A DNA stretch of 64,000 bases from Pterobdella sp. o SKG-2022 (taxonomy: Eukaryota > Annelida > Clitellata > Hirudinida > Piscicolidae), in contig OZ038320.1 of assembly GCA_964035795.1 (NCBI GenBank), positions 17,254,589 through 17,318,588 on the forward strand, read 5' to 3'. The position numbers and the translations under genes are program-made. The notes below the pieces were generated by a model. That model was not told the origin of the DNA and did not search any database. It saw only the letters and a program-made list of their open reading frames with translations. This document shows, in pieces, positions 10,426-22,300 of the stretch (position 1 is the stretch's first letter; each line of letters starts with the position of its first letter).

Positions 10426-13400
10426 TTAAATCCCACTCACGATATAACTGATCATCTTGTCCTTATTTACAATTCCTCCATCGCTTTTGTTAGTGTTGCC
10501 AATAGCGTTATCGTCCACTTCACTATTGCTTGCATTTATATTATTTACATTATTATTAGGAAGTATACAAGACTTGGGATCTGTACTACTTCCTTCATAA
10601 AGACCATCTATACTCTCAAAATCATCATTATTTATACACTTCGTAACTATGTCGTTTGAGTTCGTTCTATTATCAAGGTTATTTATATTTTTTGTGTTAG
10701 AAATTGTTCTTTGTTTAATTGGAATGGATGAAGGAGCTACGAAATCATCATCAAAATCTTCATTCCGTGATCTCTTGCTTCGCTGTTGGAATATATTTTA
10801 CATTAAATTTTATATGTGCTGTATTTAAATTGATTTTTTATTGGAAATTCCAAGAAATGAATACTTAAATTAAGCATCAATCAAATTCTAATAAATCTAT
10901 TTTCTTATGAAATTATCTTTTTTATTTATTAACGTTTACAAAGAACAACATTTTGAGTCACAAATGAGATTATATGATATTATTTGCTAAAAGCTAATGA
11001 AAATCTTACGATTGAGAAGGAAGGAGTCAGAGATTGATGATCAAAGCAAATATTCTGTTGAAGATTTAATAAACATTAAGGAACAAGACCAAACAAGCAT
11101 ATCATAAACTCACAGCCAAAGTGTCTCTTCTTCGTTGTAAGGCTGGTGTTCCCATCGACACTTTGTCAATGAAGTCAGAAAAGCCCAGCTCAGAAAACTG
11201 CCCAGATAAAAAAAATAAAACTATTGTATAAACTTTAAATCAAAACCACCATTAAATCGAAAATAAAAAGCAGAAAGAATGATAAACAACAAAAAACAAA
11301 CAGCATCTGGTTCTTGGAACATGGCGCTGCAAGCGGGAGTGAAGGTGTGGTGTGGTGATATAGGAGATTCTATAGATGGAATTAAACGTGGTTTCTTTGC
11401 AGACAAAGAAGGTGTTTTGAAAGATGCATTACTAGCATTGCGTCTGAGTGGGCTGATAAACTGGACTGCACTATTGAAAACTCTACGAACGTTTGAAGGA
11501 GTGCGATTCATTGAAAAGACCCTACTCATCCGTTTGCCAAGTCTATAAAGTATTTGTTGACTTTATGTAGATCTTAATCTTGAATTAAAAACTAAGATTA
11601 ATGAAATTTGCAAGAAGTGGGGTACTTTTTTGAAAGAGTCATGGAATGCAGATCAGAGACATCAATACTCAAGTCTTGAGAGTCCACAGCTGCCAGCAAC
11701 CTCTCCTATCGTCAATAAACACAATTCATTATAAGTTGATGTACAAAACAAAATAATGTCTAACATGATCAGTTCGACACATGTTGGTGCAAATAGCCTT
11801 GCTCAACACAACCAACAATTCCTCCTTGATCTTGCTAGCTTCATCATCAACTTCATCGAATGCATCAATCACATCCACCCTCATGTGACTCATGGTGCTC
11901 TTGGTCGAGGTGATGCTCAACATCGACGCACCACTCTCCCTTATAAAACTATTCTTATAAAATTGACGTGAATTATTGCTGTTGTGACAATGATTCTTTA
12001 CAGAAAATGTTAACAGCTTCTCATGCTCATTCGGCTGTTTGATAACCAACGCAAAAATACTGTTGTCGTTAGCTGTGTGATAAAATTACTTCTTTGCATC
12101 TTTCAATAAATGAAAACAAGGCAAAGTCAACTAACCATCGGAGACGTCAACGATACGTTTAATTGACGAGAATGGTAAGAGTACGATATGTCTGTAAACC
12201 TTCACTGATTTGCTGTGGTGGGCCTTGCTTGCCCACAACTTCATGCGTTTTTTGCAGATCTTTTAATATTAAATAATTCAATTAATTTTACTTAATCTTA
12301 AGTTCTGCAAAAAAAAACTGAAATAACTATAAAAACGGTAGATGAAAATAAAATATGTCTGGATCAATGTGAACCTCTAATGAGTCATTAAAGAGGAAGA
12401 ATGTAACAGGTGCTCCTTTGTTTGTCTCTTCATAATCTCCAGCCAGTGTCACATCAGTTTTCATTTGAAAAAGTCGGTGAGCTGACAACAGATTGGGCTG
12501 AAAAGAACAATGGTGAATTGAGAAGTTTATGGTGATGGAATGTATTTTTATTATGAGTATCGATGCTAAACTGCATAAAAATTAGAGCCTGTAGTTAAAG
12601 GCTGCTTTTCTGTCATAACGCAGATAACAGTATAGTCTGGTAGCAGATACATACCGTGATAATTTGGTATTGGTTTTCATTTGGCTTGGTGAATGTTCAT
12701 TGTTAACAACAAATCAAAAATCCATGTGGGAATATATTTATTAATTTTAAATTGAACTTTAGCTCGTATTGGCAGTCCTATAAAATTTATCTCAAATACA
12801 ATGGAATAACCTTAATCCCATTATGAGTAGTTTATATTAATAGGATTAGCCTGATGATGGAGCTATAGTTTTGAAAAGTATTGGTTTAAACAAAGTATTA
12901 GACGCTAACTCATTATTGCTTATTAAATCATTTGATAAAATGCTCAAAAATCATCATGAAAAATACAACAAACAGGGCAGTTTTCAATGTCGTTGATGAT
13001 GTCAAAGAGAACTTGGTGAGCCTCAGACTTCCTCTTGTCTTCATTTATATGCCTGTGATCAATAATTTACAATTTATACACAATTTTTGTCCTATATTTA
13101 TCATTCTTCAACATATGGTTATTTAAAAAAAACTTGAAAGTGAACCAAAGAAGGATAATTTCATCAATCAATTCCCGAAAATCCAACTCTTATCAATTGA
13201 AGATTACTTCATGACAGATTCAAGGGTGTGGAGGGCTTGTTGCAAAGGTGTGTGATCTGGGTGCTTGTCATCAGTCCTCTTTAGTAGGTCTGAGTGATTT
13301 ATAAAAATTCACAATATGTGGCTATGTAGATAGTAGTGCATCCTATTGACATCTCAAGTTTTGAAAATAAAAAGGATGTAATAGAAAAATTCTTAAAAAA

Positions 13401-16400
13401 TTATTATCTAGAATAGAAAAAAAATCAAAACGACAAAAACATTAGCTAAAACTAAACATAAAAACCTCTAAGGAGAAGAGAGATGGAAGGCAATCTCTGT
13501 ACAGGCCTTATCAACAGTTCTGTTAAGCTCTGCCTACCACACTCTGAGTTTGATCTACACAGCTTTGAAAAGCATTTTAATTCATCAACATCATCTTCGT
13601 TTTAAGTCAATTGATTGAAAGTTATCATTTGGGAAACAAAAAAGTGAGTATACCTGCAAGAAAGCATGGAAACGAGGCTGATTCTTTTGACATGTCTCAA
13701 TCACTTCTTTGATGTACTCAAAATAATTTATGAAGGTAGGGTAGGTCTTCAACAACTTTTCTGACTATAAAAAGAAACAAAAAACCATTTCATTGAAATT
13801 ATACTTGAATAACTTGACAACTCATAATAGACTAAATGAGCCTATTTTAACAATCACTCAATAACATTGATATGACAAACATTGGAGAGGAATATCTTGC
13901 CAACAGAAGCGTGGTCATTGTTAAGAAAGTTGGCTTGCTCCAACTGATTCTTGATGTTGTGGTGGATGTCGAGGATGTTGGGGATGGCACCAAAAATGAT
14001 CTTCACCTTTTGAGCATCAAGTATGGCTCCTCCTGGCTGGTCTGGCTTCTCTATCTGTTCCTTGAACACCTGTGCAATTATTGGGGGCATGCATCAAGAT
14101 GAAGAACTGATGCACACCAATGGTGTCCACACCACCCACCTTGATTATGGTTTTCAAGATGTTCACATAGTTCATCTCTGTCTGTTGAAATATGTCGGTT
14201 CATAAACCAATTTATTGAAAATCTTGAATGTATAACAATATTGCTTCAACCAAATCAAATAGTTACTATTAAACTAATGAAAAAACATTCAGTTATCAAA
14301 TAAAACAATTTCTATTTATATAGTGCGAAGAAAGCAGCTGAGACCATATGAACAAGAAGGTACAATCAAATTTAATTTTAAATAGAAATAAGTTTGATAT
14401 TGAGTGACTTCAGTTTAGGAAATAGTTTTACTCTATTTGAATAAAAGTTACGAATTTTGCAATTATTTATCCTAATTTTAAGTTGACTCTTAGAAGTTTA
14501 TATATGAACTTATTTCAAGCCCCATATACTGAACTACTTTGAAAGCTCATTTATAAATAATTAATTTTTAAAAATTATGTCAGGCAGAAAAAGTCAGAGT
14601 ATAAATGACAATGCAACACTGGAGACATGCCTGGATGAGCTCAAGAATGGTCTGTTGTCTCTTTGTGAGCTCCTTCAGCTTGTATGGACTTTGATGTGTG
14701 GCGTTACCTTCTGTGCAAGTGTTTCAAATTCTTAATTATTGCTAAACTAACACTGTTATGGAATGGAACATAACATTTGATGTGACAATTAGGATCTATA
14801 CTTGAAAGCCATGTACATCATGAAAACAATTACAACAAATCAGTAAAATATGTGTGAAATAAAAAATAGTATTATGAAAAACAAAGATTTCATTGCTATA
14901 TTGAAATGAATGACCGATTTTATCCAAGTTATACTATAACAGCAAGGTTGTAACAAGAAGTGAGGTTTCATTCTATGATGACAGCAATTTGCAATGAAGT
15001 CATCAAATAAATTCAAGTGATATTTAACAAAAAGTTTAGAAATGAAAAAAATGTAAAGGTACTGGTTGAAACTGAGTGTGAGGTTTAATCACTTGATGAA
15101 GATAAATGAAGAGCGTATAGAAAAGGCATTAAATGTTGAAACAGATGTTTTTGGGAAAAAAGTAGCCCAAAGGTTAAGTGGAAGAGCAAAATAGTGTCAA
15201 AATTGTACAAGCCTAAGTTTTTTTTGTATAGCAAATATAAAATAAAGAGATTCATGAAAGTATAAATGATGTTTAACAAATAAGAACAAATTAAAGATAT
15301 AACCTTGCATCATGGTGTTAGAGGGGTCATTAGTGAGATCAAAAAGGGAGTTGTTGATGGAAAACAAAGTGGTTGCAGCCAGCCCACATGGAGCCTCACC
15401 CTCATTGGCCAGTTGAGCCAATTGTTCCTTCACATTCAACTTCTTCACTGAGCCTGGTGTTCCTGGTGGTAACAACTTCAACATTATATTTCATTTCAAA
15501 CCCAATTAGCTATTAATATAACAAAATTTATTCTTTATATTAATTTAAATCAAAAATTAATGTGAAAATGATAAGATAGACTGTCACCTTCTGTTGTATT
15601 GAGTCGAGAAGGAGTTTTGTCAAATTCTTCTTCATCGTCATCATCCCCTATGCAACCTGGATACATTGACTCATCAGCACTGGCTTCCATTTGGATACTT
15701 GCCCAAAACCACTGTTAATTATCATTCAAAACAATGTTTAAAGTATAAAAAAATCAAAATTGAAATTTTCTAAATTAAGATATTAGAGTATTGTTAAAAA
15801 ATGAATGAAACCATATAGAATTTCACTATTGGCAACTAATGATAATTTTTTGCTTTAAAATTTTGCAAATCAGACTCAAAAAAAAATATCTCACCTCAGA
15901 AGTGACAACGTAAACATTGTAAGGAACTTGTATGTACTGGGTTGTTGGTGAATGGTGTAGCACTAGATGGGTGGCTGAAGGCGACCCTGCTTGCACATAA
16001 GAACCACCTTCAGATTTGTGCATTTTGTGTTTACATGTAGGAAACTTGCTAAATCAAACTAAAGAGAAATTACTTTAACTTAAAAGGTATATTTCTAACT
16101 GGTATGTTTCTTTGAAATAACTTTTATTTCAAATGAACCATCAATAATTAAACATAGTTACCATTGCTCAGAGTGAGTCTTTCCATGTGGTCTTTCTCAT
16201 GCTTTGGAAAACCATGAAAGCTCAAAACTGAATTTGCAAAAGGCTTCAAAATATACTGGTCCTGCATTCATAAATGAGTATAAGTCATACTAACTCAACA
16301 TTGAAAAATACTGTTTTAGAAATTCAACTAATACCTACAAACTTAGACAAAATTCTCTTGAAAAAAATTACAATAAAAATGACAAAACTCTATTTTGATG

Positions 16401-18564
16401 TTTCATTAAGATTAAAACTAATGGCTATCTAGTTTTGCTATGATTGTATAGACATAAATGCACTTTATTGAGAATGCTTCAAATCTTTAGACACATCATC
16501 ATTATCATCATCATTTTATTATAGTCAGCATCTTTCCTTTTTCCAAGGGGTCACTGACTTCTTTCTATGACCTAACACTCTCTCTCCATTTCACCATCAT
16601 AGGCATCTTCGAGACCTACCACAACAAAGGTTTTCCATCATACCTTTCTAAGCTAATCTTGGCCTTTCCCTTCATCTACTACCATTAACCTCAAACCTCC
16701 GTGCCTGCTTAACACAATCTTCATCCCTTTTTCTAACCACATGCCCCAGCCATCTCAAACTTTCTTGTCTCACCACTTCAACAATCATACTAACCAACCG
16801 CAATCTAACCCTCAACTCCTTTGTGCTCACACCATCAGCTAGCTGCACACCACACATCATTCGAAGATTCTGTTTTTCTGCTCTTCTTGAAATACTTTTT
16901 TCAATGGACCTTACCACACAAGTTTCTGAGCCATATGTCATGACAGGCCTCACACATGTTTTTTTTCTTGATATTCCATGTTTGTCTTTTACCACATAAC
17001 ATAGAAGACATACTGTTGAATGCCTTCCATCCCAGCCCTATCCTGCGGGTAATGGCCAGCTCACTTCTTCCACCATTCATATTATCCCCTAAATAACAAT
17101 AATTATTTACCCTCTCCAACTCACTCAGACAAACATTTAAAACATTACATACATTATTTGAAACATTCATACAAACCTTGCATTCATTTCCATTCATCTT
17201 ACAAGACACTCTCTACTCTAGCACACTGCACATGAACCAACTTTTTATATATCTTACCTCTCACACAATTTACCTTAGCCCTCTTCTTCCACACACTACA
17301 TGGATCAATCTTAGTCAAAACAACCCCACTACCACCACCAATTTTTAAAGTATTTTTGAAAGTTTAAATTTAGATCTTTTTTTAAGTGTGAAAAATTGTT
17401 TATAACAGCTTTTTGCACTCACCTGCAGATCCAATGCAGTCACATCAATCTGGTCCTTCAACTGCCATAATGCCTTTACCCATCCTCCAGACATTATTTT
17501 CACTCCCATGCTCACTGCAGCCTAAGCAATTTGGAACATCAATATATACAAGTATGTAAAAATATAAATTATGATAAAAAAGACAAAATGTTGTTAAAGA
17601 CATACTCGATACTTGTCACCAGATGTGTGATTTGTAATAAGGTGAGTTACAGGACCTGTCACTTCCTTCCTTACACTCCCACCCATCTTATGCACCAGGT
17701 TTGCCAAACCACACTGATATGATTTAACAACAAAATATTTTCAAGGCTAATTGTATATAAAAACTTATCATGTGAATGGAAAAGTTATTTTAAATAACTC
17801 GAGATCCTATAAAAATATAGATTGAATCTGAACAAGTTGTGAACTACACGAACAATCTCTTCCTTATCCTTAAACCCATGTATGCACACAGTAATTTTAT
17901 CCATAGCCAAATTGTATAGAGGTCTGTTTCTTGTTTGAAGAGTCAAAGGGCTTCCATCTTTTGTCTTGAAATATTGTTATACAAAATCAAATTTTTCATT
18001 TAAATTTTTATAAACAATATTCTGAAAAAAGAATTTAATAGGCTTTGAAAGTGTGAATACATACTGTGCATGAAAAAGCTTTCATGATAACAGGAGGACC
18101 AAGAACCGTACAGTTATGTTTGACAAGTTGTTTAAGTATTGAACCATCAAAGTTGTCTAGAACAAAAAGAGTTTTCAGAGGTCGTGGAGTCTGTTTAACT
18201 TGATTTTTATTCTCATCTTGTTTTTGAACTAAATGATCAAAACCAGTGTCTGAAAACACTATGTTGTCTGAATACATCTGGTATTATTGAGAAACTTTTA
18301 GATATTGACAAAAAAACGTATATTTATATAAATTAGCAAAAAGGTTATCTATATTTATACCTTAAGGGCTTCTTCCAATGCAGTATCATCTCTTAACTTA
18401 TGACCAATTACTACAAATTTCAATCCTGCAAAAAATATATTCAAAGATTCTGTTAAATCCAATTCATTGTGTGTAATTTCAAAGTTTTTACTGTTTTTGT
18501 TTCCCGATGCTTCTCCAACAAAAGAAGATCGAATTAGTTTATTGGTGAGCCTTTCAAAAACCAT
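10426..18564 (-). CDS. ECT2: ECT2/Pebble Rho guanine-nucleotide exchange factor
   Basis: Exons on the minus strand: 18361-18564, 18065-18277, 17848-17964, 17606-17713, 17423-17521, 16162-16261, 15895-16007, 15588-15711, 15304-15462, 14631-14710, 14140-14181, 13881-14069, 13654-13764, 13466-13562, 13208-13289, 12974-13052, 12375-12497, 12136-12259, 11765-12072, 11626-11705, 11302-11542, 11114-11197, 10426-10782. They sum to 3234 nt (1077 aa), in phase throughout. ECT2 activates RhoA in cytokinesis. The N-terminal BRCT block covers about 35-330 (TVLGPPVIMKAF; EWFWASIQME). The DH domain covers about 425-620 (TEMNYVNILKTIIK, KVKIIFGAIPNILDIH, LIRPVQRLPSISLLL). The PH domain covers about 640-800 (VYRHIVLLPFSSIKRIVDV). 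A family-typical RVFSMNRTPSNVRR patch follows, then an Asn/Ser-rich tail. The exon ending at 14631 uses a GC donor. Human ECT2 is somewhat shorter; the excess lies in the C-terminal tail. Confidence 0.92.
12567..12870. repeat. Dispersed repeat of about 300 bp, copy 1
   Basis: Lies in an ECT2 intron and matches 33139-33440 in the same orientation. Shared blocks include TAAACTGCA, GGCTGCTTTTCTGT.ATAAC, CTGGTAGCA, TCATTTGGCTTGG and TTGGCAGT-like segments, in the same order. It shows no coding potential or tRNA head; probably a non-autonomous element. Confidence 0.6.
16490..17340 (-). mobile_element. Non-LTR retrotransposon relic (RT C-terminal region)
   Basis: Two overlapping minus-strand open segments in different frames (16901-17209 and 16672-16995) together carry the post-RT region of a LINE: ERVNNYCYLGDNMN, then AITRRIGLGWKAFNSM, then a frameshift to RPVMTYGSETC and SLRWLGHVVRK. 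This order (YLG, AFN, TYGSE, RWLGHV) is typical of the C-terminal part of many non-LTR retrotransposon ORF2 proteins. The 3' end meets an ATC/ATT-rich microsatellite near 16497-16520. The piece sits in an ECT2 intron in the same orientation as the gene. 5' truncation and the frameshift show it is dead. Clade cannot be assigned from this part alone. Confidence 0.8.
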
Positions 18565-19356
18565 TTTTATAAACTCAATAAATTAAAGTTTTTGAAAAAC
18601 ATTGATTTCTTTTTAACAAAAATAAATATTTAAACACAAAACCAAACTTTCCGCCGTTTGAAAAAGCACTAGCATAGAAAATAAATTTTGAAAATAGATT
18701 TATTCAAAATTTTTTAAAATTTTATTATTTAAAAATTACATTAAAATTTTCAAAATATTAGTTTTATTTATTAGAGCGATAAAATATTAGTTTTTATGTA
18801 AATAAGTTCTCGTAAGCTTCTTTTGTGATAGGCACTTTAAAATATTTACCATTATGTAAATTCGAAAATCATTTTTGTTTAATGTTTTTTTATTAAATGG
18901 GAAAAATAAATGATTTGCTGAGACCATACAAAAAAGGTTTATTGAATAATACTTCGGACAATAATGTTGATCTAAAGGCAAACAATATAAAAGAAAAGTA
19001 AAATTCATTCGTTTCAATTGTTCGAATAAATTTCAAATAAAATTATCACTCATAATCAATAACTAATCATTATAATAATTTCGTAAAACTTTCTTCATAT
19101 TTAATGTATTTATATTTCTATAAACATTTCATCCAAACAGATGCACGAGTTGTAAAATTGTCAGCGTCGTGACGTTATTGCTAGGAGCGTTTCTCATCAG
19201 CAATAAATTGAAGAGATAAGTATCTTTTCAAAGATAATGAGTCAACATCAAAATGTACAAACTTAAAAAATTAAGACGTTTTTTCAAAAAAAAAACTTTC
19301 TAATTACTTTGTGAAATTTTTAAACTTTGAACCGTTTTTATGTGAATAATAAAGTT
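18565..19356. other. Spacer between ECT2 start and TARP-like gene end
   Basis: AT-rich; holds the ECT2 promoter/5' UTR and the 3' UTR of the next minus-strand gene. No further gene is visible. Confidence 0.5.
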
Positions 19357-22300
19357 TCAAACAGGAGTAATTGTGTTAAAATAAGGTTTATCCATCCTTT
19401 CTGTTTCTTTGGATTCAAGAGAATCTAGTTCACTAAATGATGTTCTGACTAATTCTCTATGTGTACCTTCTGATGGTGACATTACATTTTTACTTGTTTC
19501 AAGATTTCGACATTGATCAATCACAAAATTTGGTTGTTTAGATTGGTTTGGTTTCATAAGATAAAGAGTAATATTGTTAACTGCAGCTATCATGCTGCAA
19601 ATAAATGATACTCCATTGAAAAAAAATGCCCATCCATATCTGTATTTAAAGCCTTCTCTTTCACCATTTGCAGACTTTTTTCTATGGGAAACTTCATCAT
19701 TTACAGAAGAAATATATAGTATCACTCCCACGGCCAAAAAAAGGGCTGAAATGATTAATATATGATTTTATTTGTATAAAGTGAAATTGATTCAATAGGT
19801 GAAAATATATTATTCATTTTTTCCAAAATGTAAATAAAGTCAATATCTTTTTAAAACTAACTTAAAATATATGTACAAATAACTGAAAGAAACCATTTTT
19901 TGACTATGCTATTTAGAATATTAAAATTATTTATAGAAATTTTTTAAAATTTTGATTTGTTTTTGAAAGTATACCTGAGGCAATGTAAAATGTGGCAGCA
20001 AGTAAATTTCTGACATCTCGATGTTTGGTTCCTATGATGCTTAGTGCCAACGCCACCACCATTACCACAAGACTGCCAACAATTACTGGGGCTGCTTTCC
20101 TTATAGCTCCTATAAATGTAAGTTTATCACGCGTGAACGAAGCACGTAGTGTTTACATTAAACTGTCTAGAAACGGATATGTTTGGAAGTTGGGTTGAAA
20201 AAATTAAGTTAATTTCAAACCAGTAAAAAATAACTATTTTCTATAAAGTTTGAATTTTGCGTAACTGAAATCTTAAATAAATAACCTAAAAAGTAACAAA
20301 ATACAAAACTCGTTTTGTTTGTTCAATAAAAAAACAAAATTCCACGTTGTATTTGATCAAGTAAATAATTCGTAATAAACCAACTGTTTATCGAGTTAGT
20401 GGTTTCCGTTCGGTCGACATCTTGCCCGGAATAAACGATGTTCGCACAATTGGCTGTTCCTAAGATAAATCAACAAAAGGGAAAGTTAAAGGCATCAGAA
20501 ATTATTTGATTTCTATTAACAAAACCATTAAAACGCTATGGAGTTTTTGTGGTTACTTATATTTAATGGATGATAAAGAAAAAATCATAACAGTTTTGTT
20601 ATATAAATTATTAAAAATTTAGCCTGTCGATACTCTATAACATTATCGAGTATACAATCTCTTTATGAAGTATGAAAAATCTTAAAACTTCAATATCTAA
20701 TTCACGTATTTGAAGATAATAATTTATTTTATGAAATAATCATCATGCTCAATAAAGATTACAACACTTTATGGAAATATCTGTTATAATTTCCATATAT
20801 GCATTAACAATTTTTTTCTTCTTATTTGAAGCACTTCTGTCCTTTGATCAATAATGCCATCAAAAGTTTTTTAATAATGTATCGAAAGACTGGAAAAATT
20901 TCGTATAAATATTAATAAAAAAATTATTTTCAAAATAAGTTCGAATTTTAATAAAAATAGTCTTTTGTTCAAAAGCTGTCATAAAATCTTCTATCAAGTG
21001 CGAAAACGGGCTCAACAAATGAAAATTCTCTCCCTTTCAAGATTCCACTAGACGATCAATAGGAAAGTCCTTTGCATAAACGACACAATTAAAATTCTAA
21101 ATAAAATTTTCATTTTTATATAAAAATTAAGCTTTAAAATTTTTTTCAATTTAAAAACTATCATCTATTCCGCCATGACTGGCAAATTGATATTTTGTTT
21201 GGAAGAAATGTCGTAGCAATAAAGATGGCCTTTTATAATACCAATATATTTATTAAGCAGATTACCAAAAGTTCACCCAATGCTTTAGAGTTTTTTTAAG
21301 ACTAAAGTAAATACCATTTTCTGGTGACTACCACCAGAATATTGCTGCAATTTATATGTTAATAAAACTGATATTCTTCTGCCACGAAAAATGTAAATTT
21401 TCGAACTTATTTTATGTTCAATGGAAGCCAGCAGCAAAAAATAAACATCGAATGTTTCCATATTTTTTTTCTTTTTTTATCTCATAGATGCATACTTCCA
21501 TCTAAATATTTTAATCTTTCATTTTAATAATTAACCTTAAAACTTCCAAAAATCACTGTAACTTAAGAAGAAAGTTTTACATGACGAAGGTAAGAAGTTG
21601 AAATATTAATTAGCTACATTTTAGTCTTAATAAAACCTCTAACATTTAAGAATGCTTTGAATGCATTCTTTTGAAATGTATAAATCTCACAAACTATGAT
21701 TACTTATTTTAAATCAATAAAAAGATTATCTTCAATTTCAATGAACTTTTAGAGATGATAAAAAATTGAGCTGTTTGATGTCGATTCAGCGCATACTTTT
21801 AAAATTTGATTGGTTTTCAAATCATTACCGTCTGGGCGGTAGTCATTTAGTGCAACTTTTTTCACAGTTTAAATGCTTTTAGACACGGGGAAACCCTTTC
21901 TTTTAGTATATAGGCATTTTATAATTGAATTTATTTATAAAATAATGTAAAAAATTATGAAATAGTGAATTGTCAATTTTATTACACAATAATCTAAAAA
22001 GAAAAACATCGTTTATAATGTATGAAATGTGTGATAAAATCAAAAATAGGAACAATAAAAAAATGTTTAAAAGGAATTTTGTATAAAAATGAAAATTAGC
22101 ATATAAATTAAAATATAAAATGCATCTTTAGCTCGAGGATTTAGTTCTAGGAGGCGCTCTGAAGTTTCAATTGAAATAAACAGCTTTAGTTATATTATTT
22201 GAACCAATTTGGAAAAAGAAAAAAATTAAATCTATCACTTTTCATTATATAAAATACCAAAGATGTTTTATCACAATATGAACTGGGTCATCAGAAACCA

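Noticed and set aside
12851..12890. Canonical hammerhead core because of CTGATGA
   Set aside because: No stem II or GAAA partner at the right distance.
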